Origin: an uncultured Flavobacteriales bacterium
GTDB taxonomy: Bacteria; Bacteroidota; Bacteroidia; Flavobacteriales; BACL11
NCBI GenBank assembly: GCA_913047525.1
Contig: CAJWUS010000002.1
Location: 1 to 30,035, forward strand
DNA: 30,035 bases
Reading direction: 5' to 3'
The position numbers were made by a program, and so were the translations under genes. The notes under the pieces were generated by a model. That model did not search any database. It saw only the letters and a list, made by a program, of their open reading frames with translations, and was not told the DNA's origin. This document shows positions 8,234 through 15,297 of this stretch, piece after piece (within the stretch, counting starts at the first letter, position 1; every line of letters begins with the position of its first letter).

Positions 8234-8377
8234 ATGAAATTTCTAGGATTCTTAATATTTTTATTTGTTTTTTTAATGGCATTTTGGGCTATTATATTTC
8301 TTTCTGGTGTCATTCCTTATATGATTTTTGTTTGGCTAAAAGAAGGGAAATTAGAAAACGATCAACTTCCATCCTAA
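8234..8377 (+). CDS. small single-pass membrane peptide, 47 residues
   Basis: A short frame in the gap between fumC and the ArsC-like gene encodes one long hydrophobic stretch (FLGFLIFLFVFLMAFWAIIF, then LSGVIPYMIFVW). A charged, proline-ending tail follows (KEGKLENDQLPS). An alternative ATG at 8228 would add two residues. The stop TAA at 8375-8377 overlaps the stop codon of the convergent ArsC-family gene. I do not recognise a family. Features for a real gene are the clean membrane topology and a frame that exactly fills the only space between two conserved genes. Against it are its length and the lack of a clear promoter of its own on the plus strand. It would sit in the inner membrane with a short cytoplasmic or periplasmic tail. 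Confidence 0.45.
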   Translation: MKFLGFLIFLFVFLMAFWAIIFLSGVIPYMIFVWLKEGKLENDQLPS

Positions 8378-8715
8378 GAAAGTAAACCTAATACTTTCCA
8401 AGGAGGTCTACCAATAATTGCCCGCCCATCTTTTACTACAATAGGTCTTTCAATCAGTTTCGGATTCTCCATCATTGCATTTATTAACTCCTGATCAGTC
8501 ATTTCCTTTCCTTTATAATTTTCCTTCCAGATTATTTCATTAGTTCTAATAAGTTCAATTGCTTTTATGTTTAGCATCTCTAAAATTGATTTTAAATCTT
8601 TAAAAGAAAGACTCTCTTTTAAATATTCTATTATTTCAACTTCTTGTCCTTTTTCTTGAATTAGAGCAAGTGTTTGTCTGCTTTTACTGCATATTGGATT
8701 GTGATATATTTTCAT
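8374..8715 (-). CDS. ArsC-family (arsenate reductase/Spx-like) protein
   Basis: This 113-residue thioredoxin-fold protein has the N-terminal active-site motif NPICSKSRQTL with the catalytic Cys at residue 9 and the conserved Ser-Arg after it. The C-terminal block PKLIERPIVV...AIIGRPPWKVLGLL is typical of the family. In true ArsC enzymes the RPIV block carries the arsenate-site arginine, seen here as ERPIV. Glutaredoxin-dependent arsenate reduction is therefore plausible. No arsenite exporter or ArsR lies nearby, and many ArsC-fold proteins of this length (YfgD-like) have no proven role in arsenic resistance. It follows prfB by 40 nt on the same strand and may be read from the recX-prfB transcript. 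Confidence 0.85.
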   Translation of the reverse strand: MKIYHNPICSKSRQTLALIQEKGQEVEIIEYLKESLSFKDLKSILEMLNIKAIELIRTNEIIWKENYKGKEMTDQELINAMMENPKLIERPIVVKDGRAIIGRPPWKVLGLLS

Positions 8716-8755
8716 TTATTTATTAGTAACTGTAATTTTTACATTGCTACACTAA

Positions 8756-9844
8756 TTATTTCTGTCCAAATTCCATTAAATACGCTTTTATAAAAGCATT
8801 TAAATCTCCATCCAATACTGCATCTGGATTTGAAGATTCATAATTTGTTCTTAAATCTTTAACCATTTTATAAGGATGCAAAACATAATTCCTGATTTGC
8901 GAACCCCATTCAATTTTTTTCTTATTTCCTTTTAATTTATCTTTCTCTTCTTGTTTTTTTCTTAGTTCTAATTCATACAATTGAGATTTTAAAAGTTTCA
9001 ATGCTTTGTCTTTATTTTCTAATTGCGAACGCGTTTCAGAGTTTTCAATAATAATTCCTGATGTCTTATGTTTCAACCTCACTGCTGATTCAATTTTATT
9101 CACACCTTGCCCCCCAGCACCGCTCGAACGAAATGTATCCCATGAAATAGAAGATGGATCAATCGTAATATCAATACTATCATCTGCCAAAGGATAAACA
9201 AAAACAGAAGCAAAAGAGGTGTGGCGTTTGGCATTGGAATCAAAAGGTGAAATTCTGACCAATCGGTGAACTCCATTCTCCCCTTTTAAATGACCAAAAG
9301 CAAAATCGCCATCAAATTCAAGCGTAACAGATTTGATGCCTGCCGGCTCTGCTTTTTGCAGATCTAACTCTTTCACTTTATATCCATTTTTCTCTCCCCA
9401 CATCAAGTACATTCGCATTATCATTTCTGCCCAATCTTGACTTTCCGTTCCTCCTGCCCCAGGATTTATGGTTAAAACTGCTGGTAATTCATCCTCTTGG
9501 GTACTGAGCATATTTTTAAATTCCAAACTTTCAATAGATGCTAATGCTTTTTGATGTTGCTTCTCCAAGTCTTCTTCACTTGCCTCATTTTCATTATAAA
9601 ATTCTTGCAAAACCCCAAGCTCATCCAATTCATTTTCAACCATCTTATAAGTGTTTACCCAAAATTTAAGCTTGCTGATTTTCTTTAAAGTAAGTTGGGC
9701 CTTATCAGAATTATTCCAAAAATCAGCAACATGGGTTAGTTTTTCCAAATCTTGAAGTTCTAATTGTTTCTCTTCAATACTTAAAAACTTAAATAGGTCT
9801 TCCTTTCTTCTATTTAATGCTGAAATTTGTTGGTCGGTAATCAT
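8756..9844 (-). CDS. prfB: peptide chain release factor 2
   Basis: This 362-residue class I release factor recognises UAA and UGA and triggers peptide release on the ribosome. The stop-codon tripeptide SPF is at 199-201 and the catalytic GGQ at 244-246 (SSGAGGQGVNKIESAVRLKH). The N-terminal helical domain and the C-terminal WGSQIRNYVLHPYKMVKDLRT block are RF2-like. The residue after GGQ-G-VN differs from the common GGQHVN but lies outside the catalytic triplet. The gene reads through in one frame: where many bacteria have the CTT-TGA autoregulatory frameshift after about 25 codons, this copy has an uninterrupted TTTTTAAGTATT. It lies 13 nt downstream of recX. Confidence 0.95.
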   Translation of the reverse strand: MITDQQISALNRRKEDLFKFLSIEEKQLELQDLEKLTHVADFWNNSDKAQLTLKKISKLKFWVNTYKMVENELDELGVLQEFYNENEASEEDLEKQHQKALASIESLEFKNMLSTQEDELPAVLTINPGAGGTESQDWAEMIMRMYLMWGEKNGYKVKELDLQKAEPAGIKSVTLEFDGDFAFGHLKGENGVHRLVRISPFDSNAKRHTSFASVFVYPLADDSIDITIDPSSISWDTFRSSGAGGQGVNKIESAVRLKHKTSGIIIENSETRSQLENKDKALKLLKSQLYELELRKKQEEKDKLKGNKKKIEWGSQIRNYVLHPYKMVKDLRTNYESSNPDAVLDGDLNAFIKAYLMEFGQK

Positions 9845-9857
9845 TATTCAAAAGTAA

Positions 9858-10334
9858 TTATTTATCTGACATTTCCTTTAATTTTTCCCAAACCAAATTG
9901 GATTCAAAGCCTCTTTTTATTAAATAATTTCCTAACTTAGTTTGTCGCTTGAAATGGTTTTTCTCTTTAATCAATCCGTTTTTCTTTTCTACCTGATTTT
10001 CCAATGCTTTTAAATACTCCTTTTCATCAATTTCTTCCATTCCTTTTTTGATACAAACTGACGAAATATTTTTCATTTTTAACTCAAATTTAATTTTTCT
10101 TCTTCCCCATTTTTTTATCCTGAACTTTCCTCTACAAAAAGAACGAGAAAATCGTTCTTCATCAATAAAACCATCATTTATTAACTCTGTCATTATGATG
10201 TCCTTAGTGTTTTCTAAAAGCCCCCATTCGGTCAATTTTTGTCGAACATCCCATTGACATCTGTCTTGCATGGCACAATAATTTTTTATTCTACTTATTG
10301 CCTCACTTATTTTATAAACTCTTTTGTTTTGCAC
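9858..10334 (-). CDS. recX: regulatory protein RecX
   Basis: RecX binds RecA and inhibits its filaments and coprotease activity. The protein begins in the conserved Bacteroidota pattern ISEAISRIKNYCAMQDRCQWDVRQKL, which matches the family's first three-helix repeat (ExxxxxxLxxYCAxxERxxxEVxxKL). Further repeats follow, such as LINDGFIDEERFSRSFCRGKFRIKKWGRRKI. I chose the GTG at 10332-10334 (158 residues), because an upstream ATG at 10388 would put the start beyond the promoter box at 10340-10347 and inside the MFS gene, and would add an unconserved tail of 18 residues. It heads a likely recX-prfB-arsC-like transcription unit and shares a divergent promoter region with the MFS gene. Confidence 0.82.
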   Translation of the reverse strand: MQNKRVYKISEAISRIKNYCAMQDRCQWDVRQKLTEWGLLENTKDIIMTELINDGFIDEERFSRSFCRGKFRIKKWGRRKIKFELKMKNISSVCIKKGMEEIDEKEYLKALENQVEKKNGLIKEKNHFKRQTKLGNYLIKRGFESNLVWEKLKEMSDK

Positions 10335-10339
10335 CGACT

Positions 10340-10347
10340 CAAAAATA
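10340..10347 (-). promoter_or_regulatory. TAnnTTTG -7 box of recX
   Basis: The minus strand reads TATTTTTG, an exact consensus match, with 5 nt to the proposed GTG start. A TTG occurs 18 nt further upstream on the same strand (plus-strand 10366-10368), close to the expected -33 position. The transcript would be leaderless or nearly so. Confidence 0.5.
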
Positions 10348-10357
10348 CATATTCTTT

Positions 10358-10365
10358 TACTTTTG
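10358..10365 (+). promoter_or_regulatory. TAnnTTTG -7 box of the MFS transporter
   Basis: TACTTTTG matches the consensus and only CAAG separates it from the ATG at 10370. No TTG is found at the ideal -33 spacing (the nearest is 26 nt upstream). It lies back to back with the recX box at 10340-10347. Confidence 0.45.
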
Positions 10366-10369
10366 CAAG

Positions 10370-11653
10370 ATGAAAAATAAAAAAGCAATCAGCTTACTTT
10401 TTCTTTCCAATATTATTTCTGGCTTTGCCCAAGGCATTAGCATGATTGCCATTCCGTGGTATTTTGTGGAAGTGGTGGAGCGGCCAGAAGTATTTGCCAC
10501 AGCATACATCATCATTACCTTTGCTACTTTGTTTTGGGGCTTGTATGCCGGAACTTTAATTGATAGATATTCACGAAAAACAATTTTTATTATTACGAAT
10601 GTAGTTTGCGGGCTAATTGTTGGAGGTGTTGCTATTTTAGGATTCTCCACTAGTAATACAAACGATTTATTAGTGATCTTAGTATTTGCTACTACCATTT
10701 TTAACTATAATGTGCACTACCCAAATCTTTATGCTTTCGGTCAAGAAATTACGGAAAAAAGGAATTATGGAAAACTAAATTCCTATATAGAAATTCAGGG
10801 ACAATCTACTAGTATTTTGGCTGGGGCATTTGCAGCCCTTTTGCTTACAGGCACAATAAATAAAACCATGAATTTGGGCGGATTTACCATTACTTTCCCA
10901 TTTGAGATTCAGCCCTGGGAAATTCATGAAGTATTTCTGATGGATGCCATTACTTACATTTTTGTTATACTAATTTTTATGCAAATAAAATACAGTAGAA
11001 TAGTAACAGATAAAGTGGAGGTTGGCACCTTATTTAGCCGATTAAAAAATGGCGTTCTTTACCTAAAAAAGAATCCTCTTATTTTTCGTTTTGGTCTGAC
11101 TTCATACATGCTTTTTGCATTCCTTTTGGTAGAAATACATATTTTATTGCCTACTTATGTTCATGACTTTTTACAAGGGAAAGGCGACATTTACGCTTCA
11201 GCAGAAGTGTATTATTCCTTAGGAGCAATCCTAGCAGGGATGTTTGTAATTAGAGTATTCAAGCGTTTTAACTCTGTTATTGGTATTATCATTTTAATGT
11301 TTTTTGTGGCAATTGCTTTTGCCGGAATGTCTGTTTACAAATCGCTTTGGTATTTCTTTATCGCAAATCTAATTTTAGGATTAACCAATGCAGGAGTAAG
11401 GGTGCTAAGGACAACTTATCTTTTTAATCATATTCCCAACAATGTAATGGGGCGAACAAATTCAGTTTTTAACTCCTTAAATATTATGGTTCGTATGTGC
11501 TTGATTGGGCTTTTTGCTTTGCCATTTTTCACTACAGATGATAATATTCGCTTTGGCTATTTGGTAGGAACCGCCATGATTTCATTGGCTATTATCCACT
11601 TACTTCTGCAATATAAAGCGTTAGTAACTTTAAGTAAAACTAAAAAAGATTAA
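10370..11653 (+). CDS. major facilitator superfamily transporter
   Basis: This 427-residue inner-membrane protein has about 12 hydrophobic segments in two halves. The loop between segments 2 and 3 holds GLYAGTLIDRYSRKTI, the MFS signature GxxxDRxxRR/K. The overall pattern (FLSNIISGFAQGISMIAIPWYFVE at the N-terminus) resembles EntS/DHA3-like exporters with 12 segments. The substrate cannot be inferred. I chose ATG 10370, since it gives an MKNKK start directly before the first segment; a longer frame to 10298 would reach into recX and precede the promoter box. It ends 2 nt from the convergent rng gene. Confidence 0.85.
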   Translation: MKNKKAISLLFLSNIISGFAQGISMIAIPWYFVEVVERPEVFATAYIIITFATLFWGLYAGTLIDRYSRKTIFIITNVVCGLIVGGVAILGFSTSNTNDLLVILVFATTIFNYNVHYPNLYAFGQEITEKRNYGKLNSYIEIQGQSTSILAGAFAALLLTGTINKTMNLGGFTITFPFEIQPWEIHEVFLMDAITYIFVILIFMQIKYSRIVTDKVEVGTLFSRLKNGVLYLKKNPLIFRFGLTSYMLFAFLLVEIHILLPTYVHDFLQGKGDIYASAEVYYSLGAILAGMFVIRVFKRFNSVIGIIILMFFVAIAFAGMSVYKSLWYFFIANLILGLTNAGVRVLRTTYLFNHIPNNVMGRTNSVFNSLNIMVRMCLIGLFALPFFTTDDNIRFGYLVGTAMISLAIIHLLLQYKALVTLSKTKKD

Positions 11654-11655
11654 CC

Positions 11656-11672
11656 CTATACTATACTATACT
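11656..11672 (+). repeat. CTATA pentanucleotide repeat across the rng stop codon
   Basis: Three perfect copies of CTATA plus CT run from 11656 to 11672. On the minus strand they encode the last codons and the TAG stop of rng. The unit is not a multiple of 3, so a copy-number loss would change the reading frame of the C-terminus. Confidence 0.8.
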
Positions 11673-13182
11673 GCAGAAGGTGCAATCTATCATCAGGGTT
11701 GATTTTAATAAGGCGTTTATATTTAAAACTCCACTTCATTCCTTTTGAAAACACACCTTTATTAATGTGACTTGCAATAAAAGGATGAGTAGAAATTCTA
11801 ATCTTTCCATTATCCGATTTTTCGACCAAATTCTTAATCTTATTTTCGATAGTATCTATTAATAGCAAGCTAGAATCAATTTTCCCATTACCCACACACA
11901 TTGGGCAATTCTCCCTTGTGTTGATATTCATTTCTGGACGCACCCTTTGCCGTGTAATTTGTATCAACCCAAACTTTGAAGGAGGCAAGATATGATGTTT
12001 TGCTTTGTCTTCTTTCATGGCTTCTCGCATTCTCTCAAAAAGTAGTTTGCGGTTTTTTGCAGAATACAAATCAATAAAATCAACGACAATTATTCCACCC
12101 ATATCTCGCAACCTTAGTTGTCGGGCAATCTCTTCTGCGGCGCCTAAATTTACAAGCAATGCATTTTCTTCTTGGTCTTTTTTAGAATCTACTTTTTTAC
12201 CAGAATTTACATCAATCACATGCATTGCCTCTGTATGTTCAATCACAAGGTAAGTGCCGTTTTTCATGTTTACCGTTTTACCGAAAGCTGATTTTATTTG
12301 TTTGGTTACATTAAAATTTTGCAAAATGGGAGCTTTTGATTTATAAAGTTTTAATATTTTCTCTTGTTCAGGAGCAATACTTATTACATAATCTTTTAGT
12401 TCTAAATACAAATCTTTGTCATTGACATGAATACTATTAAAACCCTCATTTAGAATATCTCTTAAAATAGCAGTGGAACGATTAAGTTCTTTCAGAATAA
12501 TTTTTGGGGCTTGTACCCTTTTTAGTTCTTTGAAAACGTTTTGCCATTTTTTATATAAAATTTTAAGATTGGAATCCAACTCAACTACTTTTTTCCCCTT
12601 CGCAACCGTACGAACAATCACACCAAATCCTTCAGGCTTTATGCTTTTTAGAAGACGTTTTAATCGCACTTTTTCTTCTTGTGATTTTATCTTATTGGAA
12701 AGAGATATTTTATTGGAGAAAGGAAGTAAAACCATATTTCTTCCTGCAATTGAAATTTCAGTTGTTAATCTTGGTCCTTTTGTTGAAATTGGCTCTTTGG
12801 ATACTTGAACCAAGATCCTGTCTCCTGATTTTAGCACATCTGCAATCTGTCCAGTTTTATCAATTTCCTTTTCCTTTCTGAAATTTTTTAATGAAGCTGT
12901 ATTGCTTTTTTTAGAGATTACTTTGTCTGTAAATTTTTTGTAAGAATTCACATTAGGGCCAAGGTCAAGATAGTGTAAAAACCCATCTTTCTCATGCCCT
13001 ACATTTACAAAAGCAGCATTTAATCCGGGAACTACTTTCTTTACTTTTCCAAGATATACATCGCCAACTGAGTAGTTGTTATTATTGTTTTCTTTATGAA
13101 GTTCAATAAGGCGTTTGTCTCGCAAAAGTGCGATTACTACCTCCTCAGATGGCCTTGAATCGATTATAAGTTCGAATCTCAT
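11656..13182 (-). CDS. rng: ribonuclease E/G family endoribonuclease (RNase G)
   Basis: This 508-residue cytoplasmic endoribonuclease matures 16S rRNA 5' ends and decays mRNA in the characterised family members. An S1 RNA-binding domain spans roughly residues 38-145 (YSVGDVYLGKVKKVVPGLNAAFVNVG onward). The catalytic domain carries HVIDVNSGKKVDSKKDQEENALLVNLGAA, where VIDVNSG supplies one metal-binding Asp, and GGIIVVDFIDL supplies the second. The zinc-link pair is NCPMCVG, close to residue 427. The C-terminal block MKWSFKYKRLIKINPDDRLHLLQY is where relatives continue for another 10 or so residues; here it stops at YSIV in a CTATA repeat. It follows the COX24-like ribosomal peptide gene on the same strand and probably shares its transcript. 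Confidence 0.93.
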   Translation of the reverse strand: MRFELIIDSRPSEEVVIALLRDKRLIELHKENNNNNYSVGDVYLGKVKKVVPGLNAAFVNVGHEKDGFLHYLDLGPNVNSYKKFTDKVISKKSNTASLKNFRKEKEIDKTGQIADVLKSGDRILVQVSKEPISTKGPRLTTEISIAGRNMVLLPFSNKISLSNKIKSQEEKVRLKRLLKSIKPEGFGVIVRTVAKGKKVVELDSNLKILYKKWQNVFKELKRVQAPKIILKELNRSTAILRDILNEGFNSIHVNDKDLYLELKDYVISIAPEQEKILKLYKSKAPILQNFNVTKQIKSAFGKTVNMKNGTYLVIEHTEAMHVIDVNSGKKVDSKKDQEENALLVNLGAAEEIARQLRLRDMGGIIVVDFIDLYSAKNRKLLFERMREAMKEDKAKHHILPPSKFGLIQITRQRVRPEMNINTRENCPMCVGNGKIDSSLLLIDTIENKIKNLVEKSDNGKIRISTHPFIASHINKGVFSKGMKWSFKYKRLIKINPDDRLHLLQYSIV

Positions 13183-13214
13183 GGCTAGTATAATTATTGA
13201 TTAATAGAAAAAGC

Positions 13215-13304
13215 TTACTTACTTTTATGTCTATTTTTTCTCAAACGCTTTTTGCGTTTGTGAGTGGCCATCTTATGTCTTTTTCTTTTTTTTCCGCTTG
13301 GCAT
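13215..13304 (-). CDS. COX24/AURKAIP1-domain small ribosomal protein, 29 residues
   Basis: This tiny frame runs from ATG at 13302-13304 to TAA at 13215-13217. It encodes 29 residues starting MPSGKKRKRHKMATHKRKKR and ending NRHKSK, with about 60 percent Arg, Lys or His. It is the highly conserved Bacteroidota form of the DUF1713/COX24 domain, homologous to mitochondrial mS38 (AURKAIP1) and to mycobacterial bS22, both small-subunit ribosomal proteins. The MPSGKKRKRHKxATHKRKKRLRKNRHK string is close to a family consensus, so the identification is strong despite its length. Location in the small subunit is inferred from these homologs. It lies between the HU gene and rng, all on the minus strand, which fits an RNA/nucleoid-related operon. 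Confidence 0.88.
   Translation of the reverse strand: MPSGKKRKRHKMATHKRKKRLRKNRHKSK
13242..13260 (-). repeat. perfect hairpin inside the COX24-like gene
   Basis: CAAACGC-AAAAA-GCGTTTG (minus-strand reading) is a perfect 7-bp stem with a five-base loop in the coding region. In mRNA it would form a small stable hairpin. It encodes part of the conserved HKRKKRL block, so it may be a by-product of the Lys/Arg codons. Confidence 0.6.
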
Positions 13305-13329
13305 GCTATAATTTTTTAATTTCTTTTAT

Positions 13330-13346
13330 TCAGAATTTATTTCTGA
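13330..13346. repeat. inverted repeat between the HU and COX24-like genes
   Basis: TCAGAA-TTTAT-TTCTGA is a perfect 6-bp inverted repeat. In the transcription direction of the HU gene (minus) it follows the HU stop codon and is not followed by a T-run, so it is a weak candidate for an RNA processing or 3'-end hairpin rather than an intrinsic terminator. Confidence 0.3.
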
Positions 13347-13355
13347 TTTATTTTT

Positions 13356-13640
13356 TTATTTTATACTTTCCTTTACCTGCTTAACAAAAACTTTTGCTGG
13401 TTTAAAAGCTGGAATATGATGTGCAGGGATAATAATAGTTGTATTTTTTGAAATATTTCTTCCTGTTTTTTCTGCTCTCTTTTTAGGCTTGAATGTTCCA
13501 AATCCTCTTAAAAAAACAGATTGATTGCTGGAAATAGAAGATTTCACTTCTGCCATAAATGCTTCAACTACTGCAAGTGCTGTCACTTTTTCTATACCTG
13601 TTTTCTCAGAAATCTTACTTACTATCTCTGCTTTTGTCAT
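13356..13640 (-). CDS. HU-family DNA-binding protein
   Basis: This 94-residue nucleoid protein has the HU/IHF layout. The N-terminal helical dimerisation part is MTKAEIVSKISEKTGIEKVTALAVVEAFMAEVK. FLRGFGTFKPKKRAEKTGRN is the beta-arm entry with the conserved GFGTF and RAxxxGRN. PAHHIPAFKPAKVFVKQVK is the C-terminal block. Length is typical. It bends and compacts DNA as a dimer. The conserved proline at the arm tip is not visible where I would expect it; here the tip sits in the NISKNTTIII stretch, which is a normal family variation. It is first in the set HU, COX24-like, rng, and its probable promoter box lies at 13701-13708. Confidence 0.9.
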   Translation of the reverse strand: MTKAEIVSKISEKTGIEKVTALAVVEAFMAEVKSSISSNQSVFLRGFGTFKPKKRAEKTGRNISKNTTIIIPAHHIPAFKPAKVFVKQVKESIK

Positions 13641-13700
13641 TCTTTTTTATTTTTTTGATATTAATATAAATATTTATATTCTTGTTTTTTTATAAACGTG

Positions 13701-13708
13701 CAAATATA
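13701..13708 (-). promoter_or_regulatory. TAnnTTTG -7 box of the HU gene
   Basis: The minus strand reads TATATTTG, an exact consensus match, 60 nt upstream of the HU ATG. This is a longer leader than for most genes here. The expected -33 position falls within or near the palindrome at 13722-13740. Confidence 0.5.
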
Positions 13709-13721
13709 CCAACTATTTTTG

Positions 13722-13740
13722 AATGATGACACACATCATT
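13722..13740. promoter_or_regulatory. palindrome between the HU gene and mutY
   Basis: AATGATG-ACACA-CATCATT is a perfect 7-bp inverted repeat with a 5-bp spacer in the divergent intergenic region. It covers the region where the HU-gene -33 element should be and lies 42 nt upstream of mutY. It could be an operator for one or both genes; the binding protein is unknown. Confidence 0.4.
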
Positions 13741-13781
13741 ATCTCTTTTTTATGAATTATTAGTTTAATCTTCAGTGTTTT

Positions 13782-14825
13782 ATGAACTTTTCTCAGCAAA
13801 TATTGGAGTGGTATGGAAAAAACAAAAGAAGTTTGCCTTGGCGCAATAGTAAAGATCCTTATAAAATATGGCTTTCTGAAATTATTTTACAGCAAACAAA
13901 AGTAGCGCAAGGGCTCCCATTTTACAATAAATTTATTTTTGCTTTTCCAACTATTAATGATTTGGCCAATGCAACAGAAAATGAAGTCTTAAATTTATGG
14001 CAAGGATTAGGTTATTATTCTAGAGCAAGAAATATGCATTTTACGGCAAAGGAAATTACAGAGAAATACAATGGAATTTTTCCAAATGATTATACAACAA
14101 TTTTGAAACTGAAAGGAATTGGTGCATATACTGCAGCTGCTATTTCTTCTTTTGCTTTTAATCTGCTCTTTGCTGTGGTTGATGGAAATGTTGTCCGACT
14201 TTTAAGTCGATACTTTGGTATCTCTACTGCTTTTGATAGCGCAAAAGGCAAAAAAGAGTTTCAACTTTTAGCACAAAAACTACTTAGTAAGGAAAATTCA
14301 GCAGAATATAATCAAGCAATAATGGAGTTTGGGGCTTTGCAATGTGTGCCAAAATCTCCAAATTGTAACGTTTGTCCTTTGCAAAATAGTTGTTTTGCTT
14401 TTAATAATAATTTACTTTTATATTTCCCGAAAAAGAAAAAGAAGATCCAAATCAGAAAAAGGTATTTTGAATTCTTAATCATTTCAGAAAAGAAAAAAAT
14501 ACTAATTCAGAAAAGAAAAAATGGAATCTGGAAGGGGCTTTATCAATTTCCGCTTATTGAAAATACGGAAGAAAAATCGGAGAAAGAGATTTGTGCTTCA
14601 AAGGATTGGGGAGATCTATTTAAAGGAGTTACTGCGAATATCATTAAAATATCTCCTAGAATAAAATACAAACTCACCCATCAAACTATTTTTGCTCAGT
14701 TTTGGCATATTGATTCAAAAGTTCCAGCTAATAAAAATACAATCTCTATCCAAAAAAAAGATCTCAAGAGATACCCAATTCCAAAATTATTAGAAAAATA
14801 TCTTAAAAAGATTGGAATGATATAG
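13782..14825 (+). CDS. mutY: A/G-specific adenine glycosylase
   Basis: MutY removes adenine mispaired with 8-oxoguanine. The 347-residue protein shows WLSEIILQQTKV with catalytic Glu at 33, the helix-hairpin-helix LKGIGAYTAAAISSFAFN at about 110-127 and the catalytic Asp in VVDGNVVRLLSR at 134. The 4Fe-4S cluster ligands are C188, C195, C198 and C204, spaced C-x6-C-x2-C-x5-C. The C-terminal NUDIX-like 8-oxoG-sensing domain starts near 220 (FEFLIISEKKKILIQKRKNGIWKGLYQFP). All key residues are present. It is followed 39 nt later by ssb on the same strand, whose promoter begins inside the mutY 3' end. Confidence 0.95.
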   Translation: MNFSQQILEWYGKNKRSLPWRNSKDPYKIWLSEIILQQTKVAQGLPFYNKFIFAFPTINDLANATENEVLNLWQGLGYYSRARNMHFTAKEITEKYNGIFPNDYTTILKLKGIGAYTAAAISSFAFNLLFAVVDGNVVRLLSRYFGISTAFDSAKGKKEFQLLAQKLLSKENSAEYNQAIMEFGALQCVPKSPNCNVCPLQNSCFAFNNNLLLYFPKKKKKIQIRKRYFEFLIISEKKKILIQKRKNGIWKGLYQFPLIENTEEKSEKEICASKDWGDLFKGVTANIIKISPRIKYKLTHQTIFAQFWHIDSKVPANKNTISIQKKDLKRYPIPKLLEKYLKKIGMI

Positions 14826-14842
14826 CTATTTTACTATATTTG
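14812..14842 (+). promoter_or_regulatory. ssb promoter (TTG-N20-TATATTTG)
   Basis: A TTG at 14812-14814 and TATATTTG at 14835-14842 are separated by 20 nt, the ideal spacing for the Bacteroidota primary sigma factor. The -33 element lies inside the last codons of mutY. The predicted start near 14849 leaves a leader of about 16 nt. This is the best-formed promoter in the window. Confidence 0.65.
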
Positions 14843-14864
14843 TTAATCACTAAGAATATTTATT

Positions 14865-15281
14865 ATGGCAGGCGTAAATAAAGTAATTTTAATTGGAAAT
14901 TTAGGGAAAGACCCTGAAGTAAGGTATTTAGATAGTGGGGTTGCAGTTGCAAACTTTTCATTGGCAACCACCGAAAACTATAAAAACAAAGAAGGGGAAA
15001 GAGTAAGTCAAACTGAATGGCACAACATTGTGCTTTGGAGAGGATTAGCAGAAGTGGCTGAAAAGTGGTTGAAAAAAGGATCTTCTGTTTATATTGAAGG
15101 AAAAATAAGAAATAGAAAATGGGAAGATAAAGAAGGAAATACTAGATATACTACTGAAATTTTGGGCGACAACATGACCATGTTAGGCAAAAAAGAGGAT
15201 AGTTCTGCTGAAAAAACAAAAACAACTCCTGAACAAGAAAGTATCCCTCAAGAAGAAAAAGGAGACGATTTACCTTTCTAG
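14865..15281 (+). CDS. ssb: single-stranded DNA-binding protein
   Basis: This 138-residue protein has the OB-fold start [33 protein letters not shown] and the W-rich block [32 protein letters not shown]. An acidic Pro/Glu/Gln-rich tail follows, ending DDLPF, the tip that recruits repair and replication partners. It is homotetrameric in the family and coats ssDNA during replication and repair. Its length and tail fit a standard bacterial SSB. It sits between mutY and gldE, the arrangement common in Bacteroidota. Transcription probably begins at the promoter at 14812-14842 and may continue into gldE and gldD, whose next start is 16 nt after its stop. Confidence 0.96.
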   Translation: MAGVNKVILIGNLGKDPEVRYLDSGVAVANFSLATTENYKNKEGERVSQTEWHNIVLWRGLAEVAEKWLKKGSSVYIEGKIRNRKWEDKEGNTRYTTEILGDNMTMLGKKEDSSAEKTKTTPEQESIPQEEKGDDLPF

Positions 15282-15297
15282 ATAAATAACACCAAAA

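Noticed and set aside
13330..13346. Intrinsic terminator after the HU gene
   Set aside because: The hairpin is short and, in the direction of HU transcription, is not followed by a T-run; it is listed only as an inverted repeat.
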